Positions 18,395 to 26,908 of a stretch of 64,000 nt of DNA are shown piece by piece. Under the pieces are notes generated by a model. It did no database searches. It saw nothing but the letters and a program-made list of their open reading frames with translations, and was not told the DNA's origin. Position 1 is the stretch's first letter; the number at the start of each line of letters is the position of its first letter. This DNA comes from Caldilineaceae bacterium (GTDB lineage: Bacteria > Chloroflexota > Anaerolineae > Caldilineales > Caldilineaceae), in the NCBI GenBank assembly GCA_022821585.1, contig JAJEDI010000050.1:186001-250000 (forward strand). Direction: 5' to 3'. Position numbers and translations under genes: made by a program.

Positions 18395-18955
18395 GGCGCA
18401 GTCTCCCTCGTTATGTTAACGAAGCGATTGGGGTTCAGGGCCCGGATAGAATGGTCGGAACTCGTCAGCTCTAAATCATACGATCCCAATTGTGCACTTC
18501 AAATCGGTCAGCTAATTGACGACGAACTCGCCTGGCGCAATTTCCCGCGCTTTGTGGACAGAATACATTATCTGACGAATCCTCACATAATCCGTGTAGA
18601 TTCCTGGAAGTTTCTCTTAGCTTTTTCGTTCCCGAAGGCTATCATCGATTGACATTGTGAATTGGATAGTCCAGCCGCCCATTCTGCCATTGACATCGAT
18701 GATCTCGCGGTTGAAGATTTCCGGAGCCAGAAAAGAGCGATTCTTAACCAGAATATTTGCCCTGGCCGCTTCCGAAAACGCGGTTTCAGGTGCTACTGAA
18801 AATTCAGATTGTCCGTCGCACTTGAACTGTTATGGCCGGCCCCGTGAGCTTTTTGGAGATTGGCTTCCTCTCCTGGCGTATGCTACAATCGACACCACCT
18901 CTGGGTCGGACTACGCAGACGTGTTCCAGCCGCCTCTCCCGTGTAGAGATCACCT
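18395..18955. other. Intergenic region upstream of the ABC ATPase
   Basis: This 561-base stretch separates the sulfatase start from the ATPase start. Short frames exist (for example 18657-18959) but none has a ribosome site or recognisable protein sequence. The supported element is the promoter near 18860-18889. No riboswitch motif was recognised. Confidence 0.4.
18860..18889 (+). promoter_or_regulatory. Promoter for the ABC ATPase-permease-binding protein genes
   Basis: TTGGCT at 18860-18865 and TACAAT at 18884-18889 are separated by 18 nt, with a TG extension at 18881-18882 (TGC before the hexamer). It lies about 65 nt before the ATPase ATG. Confidence 0.5.
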
Positions 18956-19759
18956 ATGACAGGACCTGTAGTCGTTCTCGAAAACGTCGATATGATCTTT
19001 GGAGAAGGCGCCGCAGACCAGGTCCACGCGCTTAAAGAGATCGACCTGCAGATCGAGCAGAACGACTTCATTTCGCTGATCGGCCCTTCCGGTTGCGGCA
19101 AATCGACTCTCCTGCGCGTTGTGGGCGACCTAATACAGCCCACCTCCGGAATTGCCACGATTAACGGGAAAAGCGCCCGCCAAGCAAGGCTCGATCAGGA
19201 CTACGGGATCGTCTTCCAAGCCGCCACGCTTTACGACTGGCGCAATGTAGCCAAGAATGTGCAGTTGCCGCTGGAGTTGATGCAGTTCAGTCGCACGGAA
19301 AAGGACCGCCGCACGCAGGCCATGTTGGAGCTGGTGGAGTTGACCGACTTTGCCGGACACTACCCGTGGCAGTTGTCCGGCGGAATGCAGCAGAGGGTAG
19401 CCATTGCGCGTGCGCTCTCATTCGAACCTTCGATATTGCTGATGGACGAGCCGTTCGGCGCGCTCGACGAGATGACGAGAGAGCGGCTTAATCTGGAGCT
19501 CCTTAACATCTGGAGGAAAACGAACACAACAGTACTTTTTGTCACGCACAGTATCACTGAAGCCGTCTTTCTATCCACCAGGGTGATCGTGATGTCTGCC
19601 CGCCCGGGGCGTATCACCGCCGATATCGAGATTGATCTGCCTCAACCGAGAAATGCCGAGACCCGCAGCAACGTGCGCTTTTTCGAATTAGAGACAGAGG
19701 TAAGAGAGGCGCTGCGCATCAGCGAAGGCGGCCAGGAAAACAGCAGGGCGCCGGCATGA
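18956..19759 (+). CDS. ABC transporter ATP-binding protein (SsuB/TauB-like)
   Basis: A 267-aa ATPase that powers the neighbouring permeases. Walker A is GPSGCGKST at residues 43-51, the signature is LSGGMQQR near 141-148, Walker B with catalytic Glu is LLMDEPFGALDE near 160-171, and the switch His is in FVTHS near 199. The last four bases overlap the start of permease 2 (ATGA). The family serves nitrate, sulfonate, taurine, pyrimidine-precursor and riboflavin importers. Confidence 0.94.
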   Translation: MTGPVVVLENVDMIFGEGAADQVHALKEIDLQIEQNDFISLIGPSGCGKSTLLRVVGDLIQPTSGIATINGKSARQARLDQDYGIVFQAATLYDWRNVAKNVQLPLELMQFSRTEKDRRTQAMLELVELTDFAGHYPWQLSGGMQQRVAIARALSFEPSILLMDEPFGALDEMTRERLNLELLNIWRKTNTTVLFVTHSITEAVFLSTRVIVMSARPGRITADIEIDLPQPRNAETRSNVRFFELETEVREALRISEGGQENSRAPA

Positions 19760-20703
19760 GCGAGAGCAGGCAGCGTATCTGGGCGCCGGTGCTTATTCTC
19801 GTTGCGCTTATTTTCTTGTGGGAAGCGCTGGTGACTGCCTTCAATATCCAGCAGTTCCTTCTGCCGAAGCCTTCGGCAATCGTTGGCAATCTCGTTCAGG
19901 TAGTCCTCCTGGACGGAGCGGTTCCGAAAGAGGACCCGGTCTCAGAGATATCCCTTGACAACCGTTTCATTGTAGTCGTGCCTGGCGAGCCGACTCCTGA
20001 AATGCAGGCGACAATGCAAGAGGCGCGTTGGTGGGAGTTTCCCCTTGGGGCCCGCAGGGTTTCGGTATTGCGGGGAAGCAACCTGACACCAATTCTGGCG
20101 GCCAGTTGGTTCACGTTGAAAGAAGCGCTAGGTGGAATGGCGATGGGCACGCTGGCTGGCATCGCGGTTGCGTTAGCTACAACTCGTTGGAGCGCAACGC
20201 GCGAGGCACTGCTTCCCTTCGCCATTGCGGCCAATTCGATGCCGATTATTGCTTTTGCGCCGATTATGAACAACTGGTTTGGTATCGATAATCCGTTCTC
20301 CAAAATGGCGATCGTGACGGTCATGATCTTTTTCCCCATCATGATCAATACCTTGCGCGGGTTGATTTCGGTCGATAACCGTTCGCTGGAGCTGATGCGC
20401 TCCTATGCAGCCAGCGACTCCGAAATCCTGTTCAAACTGCGAATCCCCAACGCGCTGCCATCCCTGTTCAGCGGCCTGAAGGTAGCGGGGGCGCTTGCCA
20501 TGATCGGGGCAATTGTGGGCGAGTATTTCGGCGGTCCACGTATAGCTTTGGGCGTCTTCATTACCCAAGAGGCGGCTTTGTTCCGCTTCGCATCGGCCTG
20601 GGCCGCCATTCTCGTCGCTTGTCTTATCGGTATTTCAATCTATCTCGTTATTCTACTTGCGGAACGGTTGGCCCTGCCCTGGCATCCGACTTTCCGCGCC
20701 TAG
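19756..20703 (+). CDS. ABC transporter permease 2 (SsuC/RibX-like)
   Basis: A 315-aa permease related to permease 1. The ATPase-contact motif is at about 209-240 (SLELMRSYAASDSEILFKLRIP). Like permease 1 it carries an unusual insert between the first two membrane helices, here about 65 residues (roughly 45-110), predicted to face outside. The ATG overlaps the ATPase stop. With the ATPase and the downstream lipoprotein it forms a complete importer; permease 1 is probably its heterodimer partner. Confidence 0.9.
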   Translation: MSESRQRIWAPVLILVALIFLWEALVTAFNIQQFLLPKPSAIVGNLVQVVLLDGAVPKEDPVSEISLDNRFIVVVPGEPTPEMQATMQEARWWEFPLGARRVSVLRGSNLTPILAASWFTLKEALGGMAMGTLAGIAVALATTRWSATREALLPFAIAANSMPIIAFAPIMNNWFGIDNPFSKMAIVTVMIFFPIMINTLRGLISVDNRSLELMRSYAASDSEILFKLRIPNALPSLFSGLKVAGALAMIGAIVGEYFGGPRIALGVFITQEAALFRFASAWAAILVACLIGISIYLVILLAERLALPWHPTFRA

Positions 20704-20745
20704 TCAGAGTCGTGTCACGCAATCACAGATCATCGGGAGGATCTC

Positions 20746-21885
20746 ATGAAGAACCGAACATCACTTTTGCTGACCGGATGTGTGCTCCTTGTCCTGGTTC
20801 TGGGGGCCTGCGTGCCTGCAGCACCGGCAATGGATTCCGGCGGGGACATGGCGGCAGCCGACGAGGGTTGCGCCGAAACCACGGCGGTCAAGCTGCAACT
20901 GCAGTGGGTGACCCAGTCGCAGTTCGCCGGCTATTTTGCCGCCGTCGATCAGGGCTTTTACGCGGAGCAGTGCCTGGACGTGACCATTCTTGAAGGCGCG
21001 GTCGACATCGTGCCCCAGCAGGTGGTCGCTTCCGGCCAAGCCGAGTTCGGCCTGGCCTGGGTACCCAAGGTGCTGGCATCGCGGGCTGAAGGGGCAGATC
21101 TGGTAAACATCGCTCAGGTATTCCAGCGCAGCGGTACCCTTGAAGTCTCCTGGGCCGACGCCCCGGTGGAAACGATCGCCGACATGGCGGGGAAGAAGGT
21201 CGGAACCTGGGGATTCGGCAATGAGCATGAACTGTTCGTGGCGATGCGGGCAGAGGGTATCGATCCGAACAACCCAGACGATGTCACCGTCATCCAGCAG
21301 AGTTTCGACATGCTGGCGCTGCTCAACCGGGAACTCGACGCGGCGCAGGCGATGATTTACAACGAGTACGCCCAGGTGTTGGAAGCGATCAACCCTGAGA
21401 CGGGTGAACTGTATCAGCCGTCCGATCTGGTGGTCATCGACTTCAACGACGTCGGCACAGCCATGTTGCAGGACCATGTCTTCGCGCGCGAGGCCTGGCT
21501 GGCGGAGGAGGGCAATGAGGACATCGCCATTCGGTTCCTTGCCGCCAGTTTCAAGGGGTGGCAGTTCTGTCGCGATAACTTCGACGCCTGTGTTCAGGTG
21601 GTCCTCGACAACGGTCCCACTCTCGGCCAGAGCCACATGAGCTGGCAGCTGAATGAGATCAATAAGCTGATCTGGCCTTCACCTGCGGGCATTGGCGTGA
21701 TGGACCAGGCGCTGTGGGACCAGACGGTTCAGGTGTCCGTAGACGGCGGCGTCATCGCCGAAGCCCCGAGCGATGGTGCGTTCCGTACCGATCTGGCCGA
21801 GGCGGCCCTCGGGCTGCTGGATGGCGATACTATGGGTGACAGCTACACGCCCATCGAAGTCGAACTGGTAGAGGGCGGCGAATAG
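20746..21885 (+). CDS. ABC importer substrate-binding lipoprotein (NMT1/THI5-like)
   Basis: A 379-aa solute-binding lipoprotein. The signal peptide ends in a lipobox (VLGAC, Cys near residue 22), so the protein should be membrane-anchored and face outside. The mature domain begins LQLQWVTQSQFAGYFAA, typical of the NMT1/THI5-like group that binds pyrimidine precursors of thiamine, riboflavin (RibY) or related nitrogen heterocycles. GGGAGG lies 8 nt before the ATG. Given the upstream hydantoinase, ureidopropionase and molybdenum hydroxylase genes, a pyrimidine- or hydantoin-type ligand is likely, but this is inference. Confidence 0.92.
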   Translation: MKNRTSLLLTGCVLLVLVLGACVPAAPAMDSGGDMAAADEGCAETTAVKLQLQWVTQSQFAGYFAAVDQGFYAEQCLDVTILEGAVDIVPQQVVASGQAEFGLAWVPKVLASRAEGADLVNIAQVFQRSGTLEVSWADAPVETIADMAGKKVGTWGFGNEHELFVAMRAEGIDPNNPDDVTVIQQSFDMLALLNRELDAAQAMIYNEYAQVLEAINPETGELYQPSDLVVIDFNDVGTAMLQDHVFAREAWLAEEGNEDIAIRFLAASFKGWQFCRDNFDACVQVVLDNGPTLGQSHMSWQLNEINKLIWPSPAGIGVMDQALWDQTVQVSVDGGVIAEAPSDGAFRTDLAEAALGLLDGDTMGDSYTPIEVELVEGGE

Positions 21886-21919
21886 TCGCTATTTTGACTG
21901 ACAAGTAGGGAGTCAATAG

Positions 21920-21952
21920 TGGCCGGTAGCTCACCGGGTTGCCGGCCATTTT
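21920..21952 (+). terminator. Terminator after the ABC importer genes
   Basis: TGGCCGG (21920-21926) pairs with CCGGCCA (21942-21948), extendable inward with wobble pairs, followed by TTTTA. Confidence 0.7.
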
Positions 21953-21986
21953 ACGCGGCTGTCTTCCATAGGAAAGGATAGGAGAA

Positions 21987-22595
21987 TTGCGGTTAGTACG
22001 GGAATCGGTGACAGCTACCTATGCGGCACAGACTGTTCAGCTTCCCACCGGGTGTGCGTGGACGTATGAGGACTATGCACTTCTCCCAGATGACGGCAAG
22101 CGCTACGAAGTTATACGGGGAGAACTCTACATGTCGGCGGCGCCGCGTCCTTTGCACCAGCGAGTCATTTTCCGGCTCTCTTACTTTCTGGAATCGTTTC
22201 TTGAGGTCCACAAAGTGGGAACGGCTTTCGGTGCACCCATCGATGTTCTTCTCCCCGAAAAGCTGGGAGACCCTGTACAGCCCGACATACTATTCGTTCG
22301 CGAAGACCGGCTCGGTATAGTCGGAGAGACTTACATTGAAGGTGCTCCAGACTTGGCGATCGAGGTGCTTTCTCCTTCCAACCAAGCTCACGACCGTAGC
22401 CTGAAATACTTACTCTACGAAGAGGCAGGCGTGCCCGAGTACTGGATAATCGATCCCCTGGATCGGACTGTTGAAGTCTATGTCTTACAGGACGGAACCT
22501 ACGAACAGTTCGGAAAATGGAGTGATGGGGAAACCGTCCGTTCTGTTGTTTTGAGAGGTTTTTCCGTTTCTGTCGATGAGATAATCCCCAAATGA
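21987..22595 (+). CDS. Uma2-family PD-(D/E)XK nuclease-like protein
   Basis: A 202-aa Uma2 (DUF820) protein, a family expanded in Cyanobacteria and Chloroflexota and predicted to have a restriction-endonuclease fold. Core residues are visible: DDGKRYEVIRGELY near 30-43, QPDILFV near 94-100, and the catalytic-type EVLSPSNQAHDRSLKYLLYEE near 123-143 with PEYWIID after it. The start is uncertain: a TTG at 21987 has AGGAG only 2 nt upstream, and a GTG at 22008 is the alternative. The stop overlaps the next ATG. Its biological role is unknown; many copies appear mobile. Confidence 0.85.
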   Translation: MRLVRESVTATYAAQTVQLPTGCAWTYEDYALLPDDGKRYEVIRGELYMSAAPRPLHQRVIFRLSYFLESFLEVHKVGTAFGAPIDVLLPEKLGDPVQPDILFVREDRLGIVGETYIEGAPDLAIEVLSPSNQAHDRSLKYLLYEEAGVPEYWIIDPLDRTVEVYVLQDGTYEQFGKWSDGETVRSVVLRGFSVSVDEIIPK

Positions 22596-23437
22596 TCCTG
22601 GTGACCGGCGCGGCCGGCAAGACCGGCAGGGCCGTCCTTGATGCACTGGCCCAGGCCGGACAGCCGGTGCGTGCGTGGCTGCGCCAGCCTGAGCAAGCTA
22701 AGAGCCTGCCTGCAGCCGATACAGTCATCGGCGACTTGGCGGATGCGCGCTTGTGGAGGGAGGCGTGCATCGGGGTCGAAGCGCTCTATCTCATCTGCCC
22801 CAATATGTATCCTCGCGAGCTTGAGGTGGGCCGTATGGCGATGGAGGCTGTACGAACGGCCGGCGTCGGACACATTGTCTACCATTCGGTGCTTCACCCG
22901 CAGACCGAAGAGATGCCCCACCACTGGCAGAAGCTGCGCGTGGAAGAGGAGATCCTTCGCCACGGCCTGCCTTTCACAATTCTCCAGCCTTGCGCGTACA
23001 TGCAGAACTTGCTTGCCTACCTTGATGGCATTGCGACGACAGGCAGGTATGTGGTGCCGTATAATATTCGGGCCCGTTTCTCGCTCGTTGACCTGAATGA
23101 CGTTGCCCTGGCGGCTGCACGCGTTCTGACCGAAGACGGTCATGATGGAGCGATTTACGAACTGGCCGGGCCCGCCAGTCTTTCCTCGGAAGAGATAGCC
23201 CAGACCCTTGCCTCCCAATTGCAGCGACCGGTTGAGGCCGTTGAAACAGAACTAGAGATGTGGGAGTGCTCCGCCAGTGCAAGCGGGATGCCCTCAGCGA
23301 CGATTGGATATCTGGCCGCGATGTTTCGCTATTACGACCGCTACGGACTGACAGGTAACGGTAACGTCCTGGGCTGGTTGCTCGGCCGCCAGCCGACATC
23401 ATTTGCGCAATTTGTGACACGGATAGTCGCTGTTTGA
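22592..23437 (+). CDS. NmrA-family NAD(P)-binding protein
   Basis: A 281-aa atypical short-chain dehydrogenase. The dinucleotide-binding loop GAAGKTG is at residues 6-12, after the beta strand ILVT. The following segment (VYHSVLHPQTEEMPHHWQK near 94-112, FTILQPCAYMQNLL near 128-141) matches the NmrA / NAD(P)H-azoreductase-like subgroup that either reduces small substrates or acts as a redox sensor. The canonical Tyr-x3-Lys pair is not evident. The ATG overlaps the Uma2 stop by 4 nt. Confidence 0.88.
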   Translation: MILVTGAAGKTGRAVLDALAQAGQPVRAWLRQPEQAKSLPAADTVIGDLADARLWREACIGVEALYLICPNMYPRELEVGRMAMEAVRTAGVGHIVYHSVLHPQTEEMPHHWQKLRVEEEILRHGLPFTILQPCAYMQNLLAYLDGIATTGRYVVPYNIRARFSLVDLNDVALAAARVLTEDGHDGAIYELAGPASLSSEEIAQTLASQLQRPVEAVETELEMWECSASASGMPSATIGYLAAMFRYYDRYGLTGNGNVLGWLLGRQPTSFAQFVTRIVAV

Positions 23438-23511
23438 CGATGCCCCTGTGACGGCCAGATTGTCGTGCCCAGAGTTGCCAGGCGCGAGTAACACTTTTCC
23501 AGAGAGTTGAA

Positions 23512-24354
23512 ATGCGATTCATCCTGTCCACCGGCTCGCTCTACAATTACAGTATCGACCGTGTCTTTGCTTTCGCGGCTGAGGCCGGCTTCGACGGCAT
23601 CGAGATGCTTATCGATCATCGTTGGGACACGCGCCAGTCCGACTACTTGCGACACTTAATGGAAAGCCACTCGTTGCCAATCCCGGCTCTCCACAGCCCA
23701 TTCAGCCGCAACTGCAGCGGCTGGGGGGAGACCGAGTCCGGCGCTGTCGCCCGCACGGCAGAACTGGCCGCCGAGTTGAGCGCGCAAGTGGTGGTCCACC
23801 ACCTGCCCATGCGCTTCGGATATGCATTTCTACAGGCTGCGGGGCGCAATCTGTTGCTGCCGAATCCTTTCGATTCCGGCCGCCAATATGCGACCTGGCT
23901 CACTGAAGGTTACGCGACGCTTCAGAGCTCGACCGACGTTCTACTTTGCATCGAAAACCTGCCGGCCATCCGCTTTTTGGGCAGGCGCGTCAACCCGGCG
24001 CGATGGAACGCGCATAGCCGAGCGACCCTCGACGAGATCACTCGGTTTCCTCACATAACCCTGGACACGACCCACCTGGGCACCTGGGGACTTGACCCCC
24101 TGGAGGTTTACGACCGCTGGGGGAAGCGCGTGAAGCACGTGCATTTGAGCAACTTCGACGGCAGCGAACACCGCCGTCCCGAGGACGGCTCGCTGCGGCT
24201 CAACGCATTGCTTTCCCGCATGGCCGCGGACGGTTACTCTTATTCCATCTCGCTGGAGTTGCATCCCGACGCCCTGGAGGCGGGTGCGCCTGACAGCCGG
24301 ATCGTGGACTTACTGCGGGGCAGCTTGTATTACTGCCGGAAGGCAATCGGGTAG
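23512..24354 (+). CDS. Sugar phosphate isomerase/epimerase (xylose-isomerase-like TIM barrel)
   Basis: A 280-aa TIM-barrel protein of the AP-endonuclease 2 superfamily. Recognisable segments are AEAGFDGIEMLIDHRW near 22-37, CIENLP near 145, ITLDTTHLGTWG near 182-193 and VKHVHLSNFDG near 206-216; these carry the divalent-metal ligands of the barrel mouth. Members isomerise or epimerise sugars, inositols or keto-acids; the substrate cannot be assigned. It converges with the leftward Gfo/Idh gene across a shared hairpin. Confidence 0.85.
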   Translation: MRFILSTGSLYNYSIDRVFAFAAEAGFDGIEMLIDHRWDTRQSDYLRHLMESHSLPIPALHSPFSRNCSGWGETESGAVARTAELAAELSAQVVVHHLPMRFGYAFLQAAGRNLLLPNPFDSGRQYATWLTEGYATLQSSTDVLLCIENLPAIRFLGRRVNPARWNAHSRATLDEITRFPHITLDTTHLGTWGLDPLEVYDRWGKRVKHVHLSNFDGSEHRRPEDGSLRLNALLSRMAADGYSYSISLELHPDALEAGAPDSRIVDLLRGSLYYCRKAIG

Positions 24355-24358
24355 ACGA

Positions 24359-24386
24359 AAAGAGCAGCCTTACACGGCTGCTCTTG
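24359..24386 (-). terminator. Hairpin terminator between convergent genes
   Basis: A perfect 10-bp stem (AAGAGCAGCC at 24360-24369, GGCTGCTCTT at 24376-24385) with a 6-nt loop. On the minus strand it is followed by TTTTCG, so it best serves the leftward oxidoreductase gene, but may act both ways. Confidence 0.75.
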
Positions 24387-24413
24387 AAGTATCAATCGGG
24401 TCAGGTCTCGTTC

Positions 24414-25394
24414 TCATTCCATTGGGTAGCGCAACCCCCAGTCTTCGCGCAACCCGTCCATCAGACGCATGATAGCCAGCGACTCGTCCAGCGGCATAAG
24501 TTCGTGTTCGGTCAGACCTTCACGCAGGCAGCGGCCGCACTCGACAGCCTGATAGTTCCAGCCATTTCCGATTATTTCCGGACGTACCGTCTCCGGCTCG
24601 TGGCCGTCCCGACTGATGGTGAAACCGGATGGGGCCCACCAACGCGCGTCGGCGCGAATCTCCCCTTGCGTTCCACTGATGAGCAGGGAATGGGGTGTGT
24701 TGGCTCGAACCGCCGTGGACATCACAGCCAGCGCACCGTCCTCGTATTGGAAGAGCATGCCGGCCAACTCGTCTACGCCGGTCTCTCCTAAGTGCGCCAT
24801 AGAGGCAACGCGGGTAGGGCTCCCCAGCAGGTGATGGACCAGCGAAATCGGATATACGCCAATGTCCAAGAGGGCGCCACCGCCCAATTCGGGGTTGAAA
24901 GCACGGCTTGCCGGATTAACAGGTGCGCGATAGCAGAAGTCTCCTTGAAAGAGCCGGATGTCGCCTATCTGCCCTTCCTGGATGCGACGGACCATGTCGC
25001 GAATGTGGGGTAGGAATCGCGTCCACATTGCCTCCATCAGGAAGATGCCGTTGGCGCGGGCGCAATCGATCATCTCCTGTGCTTCAGTGCTATTGATGGC
25101 GAAGGGTTTCTCGCACAGCACCGCCTTGCCGGCGTTCAAGCAGCTGATTGTATTTTCTTTGTGTAGAGTGTGCGGGGTGGCGATATAGATGATATCGACA
25201 TCAGGGTCGGCGGAAAGCGCGTCGTAAGTGGGATGCCGGTGCGAGATTCCGAATTTGTCGGCAAACTCGTCGGCGGTCTGCTGCGCACGCGAACCCACGG
25301 CGACGATTTCGGCATCGGACTCGGCGGCAAGCCCGGTTGCAAAGTCTCCGGCGATGCGTCCAGTACCCAGAATACCCCATCGAATCTTTTCCAT
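24414..25394 (-). CDS. Gfo/Idh/MocA-family oxidoreductase
   Basis: A 326-aa NAD(P)-dependent sugar or cyclitol dehydrogenase. The N-terminal Rossmann loop is GILGTGRIAGDF and the conserved EKP appears as CEKPFAINS near residue 95, with the catalytic Lys present. The C-terminal alpha/beta domain begins with the LGGGALLDIGVYPIS block. The ATG at 25394 has GGAG 9 nt upstream; a further ATG at 25400 and a longer frame to 25451 are less likely. It overall resembles the trans-1,2-dihydrobenzene-1,2-diol / glucose-fructose oxidoreductase subgroup. Confidence 0.9.
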   Translation of the reverse strand: MEKIRWGILGTGRIAGDFATGLAAESDAEIVAVGSRAQQTADEFADKFGISHRHPTYDALSADPDVDIIYIATPHTLHKENTISCLNAGKAVLCEKPFAINSTEAQEMIDCARANGIFLMEAMWTRFLPHIRDMVRRIQEGQIGDIRLFQGDFCYRAPVNPASRAFNPELGGGALLDIGVYPISLVHHLLGSPTRVASMAHLGETGVDELAGMLFQYEDGALAVMSTAVRANTPHSLLISGTQGEIRADARWWAPSGFTISRDGHEPETVRPEIIGNGWNYQAVECGRCLREGLTEHELMPLDESLAIMRLMDGLREDWGLRYPME

Positions 25395-25464
25395 ATTCAT
25401 ATACTCCAGAGTTTTTCGTGTACGGTCGGAACAGTTGGGGAAGTTAAACACGACTCCCGCAGAC

Positions 25465-25492
25465 TGTCAACCGCCTGGCGCTATGTTATACT
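25465..25492 (+). promoter_or_regulatory. Extended -10 promoter upstream of the DegT-family gene
   Basis: TGTCAA at 25465-25470 and TATACT at 25487-25492 are 16 nt apart, with a TGT extension directly before the hexamer. It lies about 105 nt before the aminotransferase ATG. Confidence 0.5.
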
Positions 25493-25598
25493 GATCGCGC
25501 TAGCAGGGGGAACATCGGAGGGCCGGAATTGGTGGGGCGCGCCGTGTTCTCCCGGGTAATCTCTAGGACAGTTTTCGTGCCGCATGGGAGGTAGAAGC

Positions 25599-26876
25599 AT
25601 GACGGTGAAATGTGCGTCGCGGCTTGCCATACACGGTGGGACGCCTGCCCGCAGCAAAATAGATTCGTCCCTGGCCCCCGGTGGTCAGGCGATCGATGAG
25701 GCGGAGGAGCAGGCCGTTCTCGACGTGTTGCGGGCCAAACGGCTGTTCCGATTTTCGGGCCATGAAGAAGGCGAATCGAAGGCTGACCAGTTTGAGCGGG
25801 CGTTCGCGTCATCGGTCGGCGCGACCCGTGCTTTAGCGGTCACGTCGGGTACTGCGGCGCTGATCACTGGACTGCAGGGAATCGGCATTGGGCCGGGTGA
25901 CGAGGTGATTTTGCCGGCCTATACGTGGATGGCCTCGGCTACGGCTGTCATGGCGGTCGGAGGGATTCCGATCATTGCCGAGATTGATGAATCGCTGACG
26001 CTCGACCCGGCCGACGTGGAGCGCAAGATCAGCCCGCACACGAGGGCGATCATGCCGGTACATATGCGAGGGGCGCCGGCACGAATGGATGCCATTATGG
26101 AAGTTGCCAGCAGGCATGGGCTTCGGGTTATCGAAGACTGTGCCCAGGGAAATGGGGCCAGCTTCCGGGGCCGCAGGCTCGGTTCTATCGGCGACGTCGG
26201 CTGCTTCAGCCTGCAGTTCAGCAAGATCATCACGACGGGGGAAGGCGGCATGGTGACGACCAGTGACCAGCAGGTCTGGCAACGGGCCTTCATGTTTCAC
26301 GACGTGGCCGCCTGGAACCGGCTGGAGATACCGGACGTTGAGGTATTGTGGGGCGCCAATTTCCGGATGGCGGAGATGCCGGCAGCCATCGGACTCGTGC
26401 AGCTGGGACGATTGAAGGGCATCGTTGCCGGCGCCAAGGCCAGGAAGGAGATGTTGATGGCCGGTATCGGATCGACTGCCTCGGATAGGGGCGTCACATT
26501 TCGAGAGATTCCGGACCCTGATGGCGACAGCGCCATCACTCTTACGATGTTCCTGGAGACGCCAGCCAAGGCCCAAGCCGTGGCACATGCCCTGAACGCC
26601 GAGAACATCTCAGCCGGCGTCCTGTACCGACCGGACCGGCAGGACATCCATGTATATGCACACTGGTTACCGATACTTTCGAAGCGCACCTGGACGGACA
26701 CCGGCGGACCCTGGCGCTGGGCGAGAAGGGACATAGCTTATGCGCCGGACATGTGCCAGCGTTCGCTCGATATTCTTGCCAGATCGGTGGTACTGATCGT
26801 GGATCCATACATGAGTAATTCGGATGTGGAGGAGACCGTCGACGGTGTCACGAAAGCACTTGATGCACTTGCGTAG
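25599..26876 (+). CDS. DegT/DnrJ/EryC1/StrS-family PLP aminotransferase
   Basis: A 425-aa sugar or cyclitol aminotransferase (fold-type I PLP enzyme). Key blocks are the phosphate-binding SGTAALITGLQG near 80-91, EDCAQGNGA near 176-184, and GDVGCFSLQFSKIITTGEGG near 197-216, whose Lys would form the internal aldimine. Length fits the family. The ATG at 25599 has GGAGG 7 nt upstream; an ATG at 25584 is in frame but lies before that ribosome site. Neighbouring glycosyltransferase and Gfo/Idh genes suggest amino-sugar synthesis for a surface glycan. Confidence 0.92.
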   Translation: MTVKCASRLAIHGGTPARSKIDSSLAPGGQAIDEAEEQAVLDVLRAKRLFRFSGHEEGESKADQFERAFASSVGATRALAVTSGTAALITGLQGIGIGPGDEVILPAYTWMASATAVMAVGGIPIIAEIDESLTLDPADVERKISPHTRAIMPVHMRGAPARMDAIMEVASRHGLRVIEDCAQGNGASFRGRRLGSIGDVGCFSLQFSKIITTGEGGMVTTSDQQVWQRAFMFHDVAAWNRLEIPDVEVLWGANFRMAEMPAAIGLVQLGRLKGIVAGAKARKEMLMAGIGSTASDRGVTFREIPDPDGDSAITLTMFLETPAKAQAVAHALNAENISAGVLYRPDRQDIHVYAHWLPILSKRTWTDTGGPWRWARRDIAYAPDMCQRSLDILARSVVLIVDPYMSNSDVEETVDGVTKALDALA

Positions 26877-26908
26877 TACGCAGAATTGAGCCCCCAGCCC
26901 TCTTTGCC

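Noticed and set aside
17993..18652. Long plus-strand frame of 219 codons
   Set aside because: Most of it lies antisense to the sulfatase, and the rest has no protein-like features or ribosome site.
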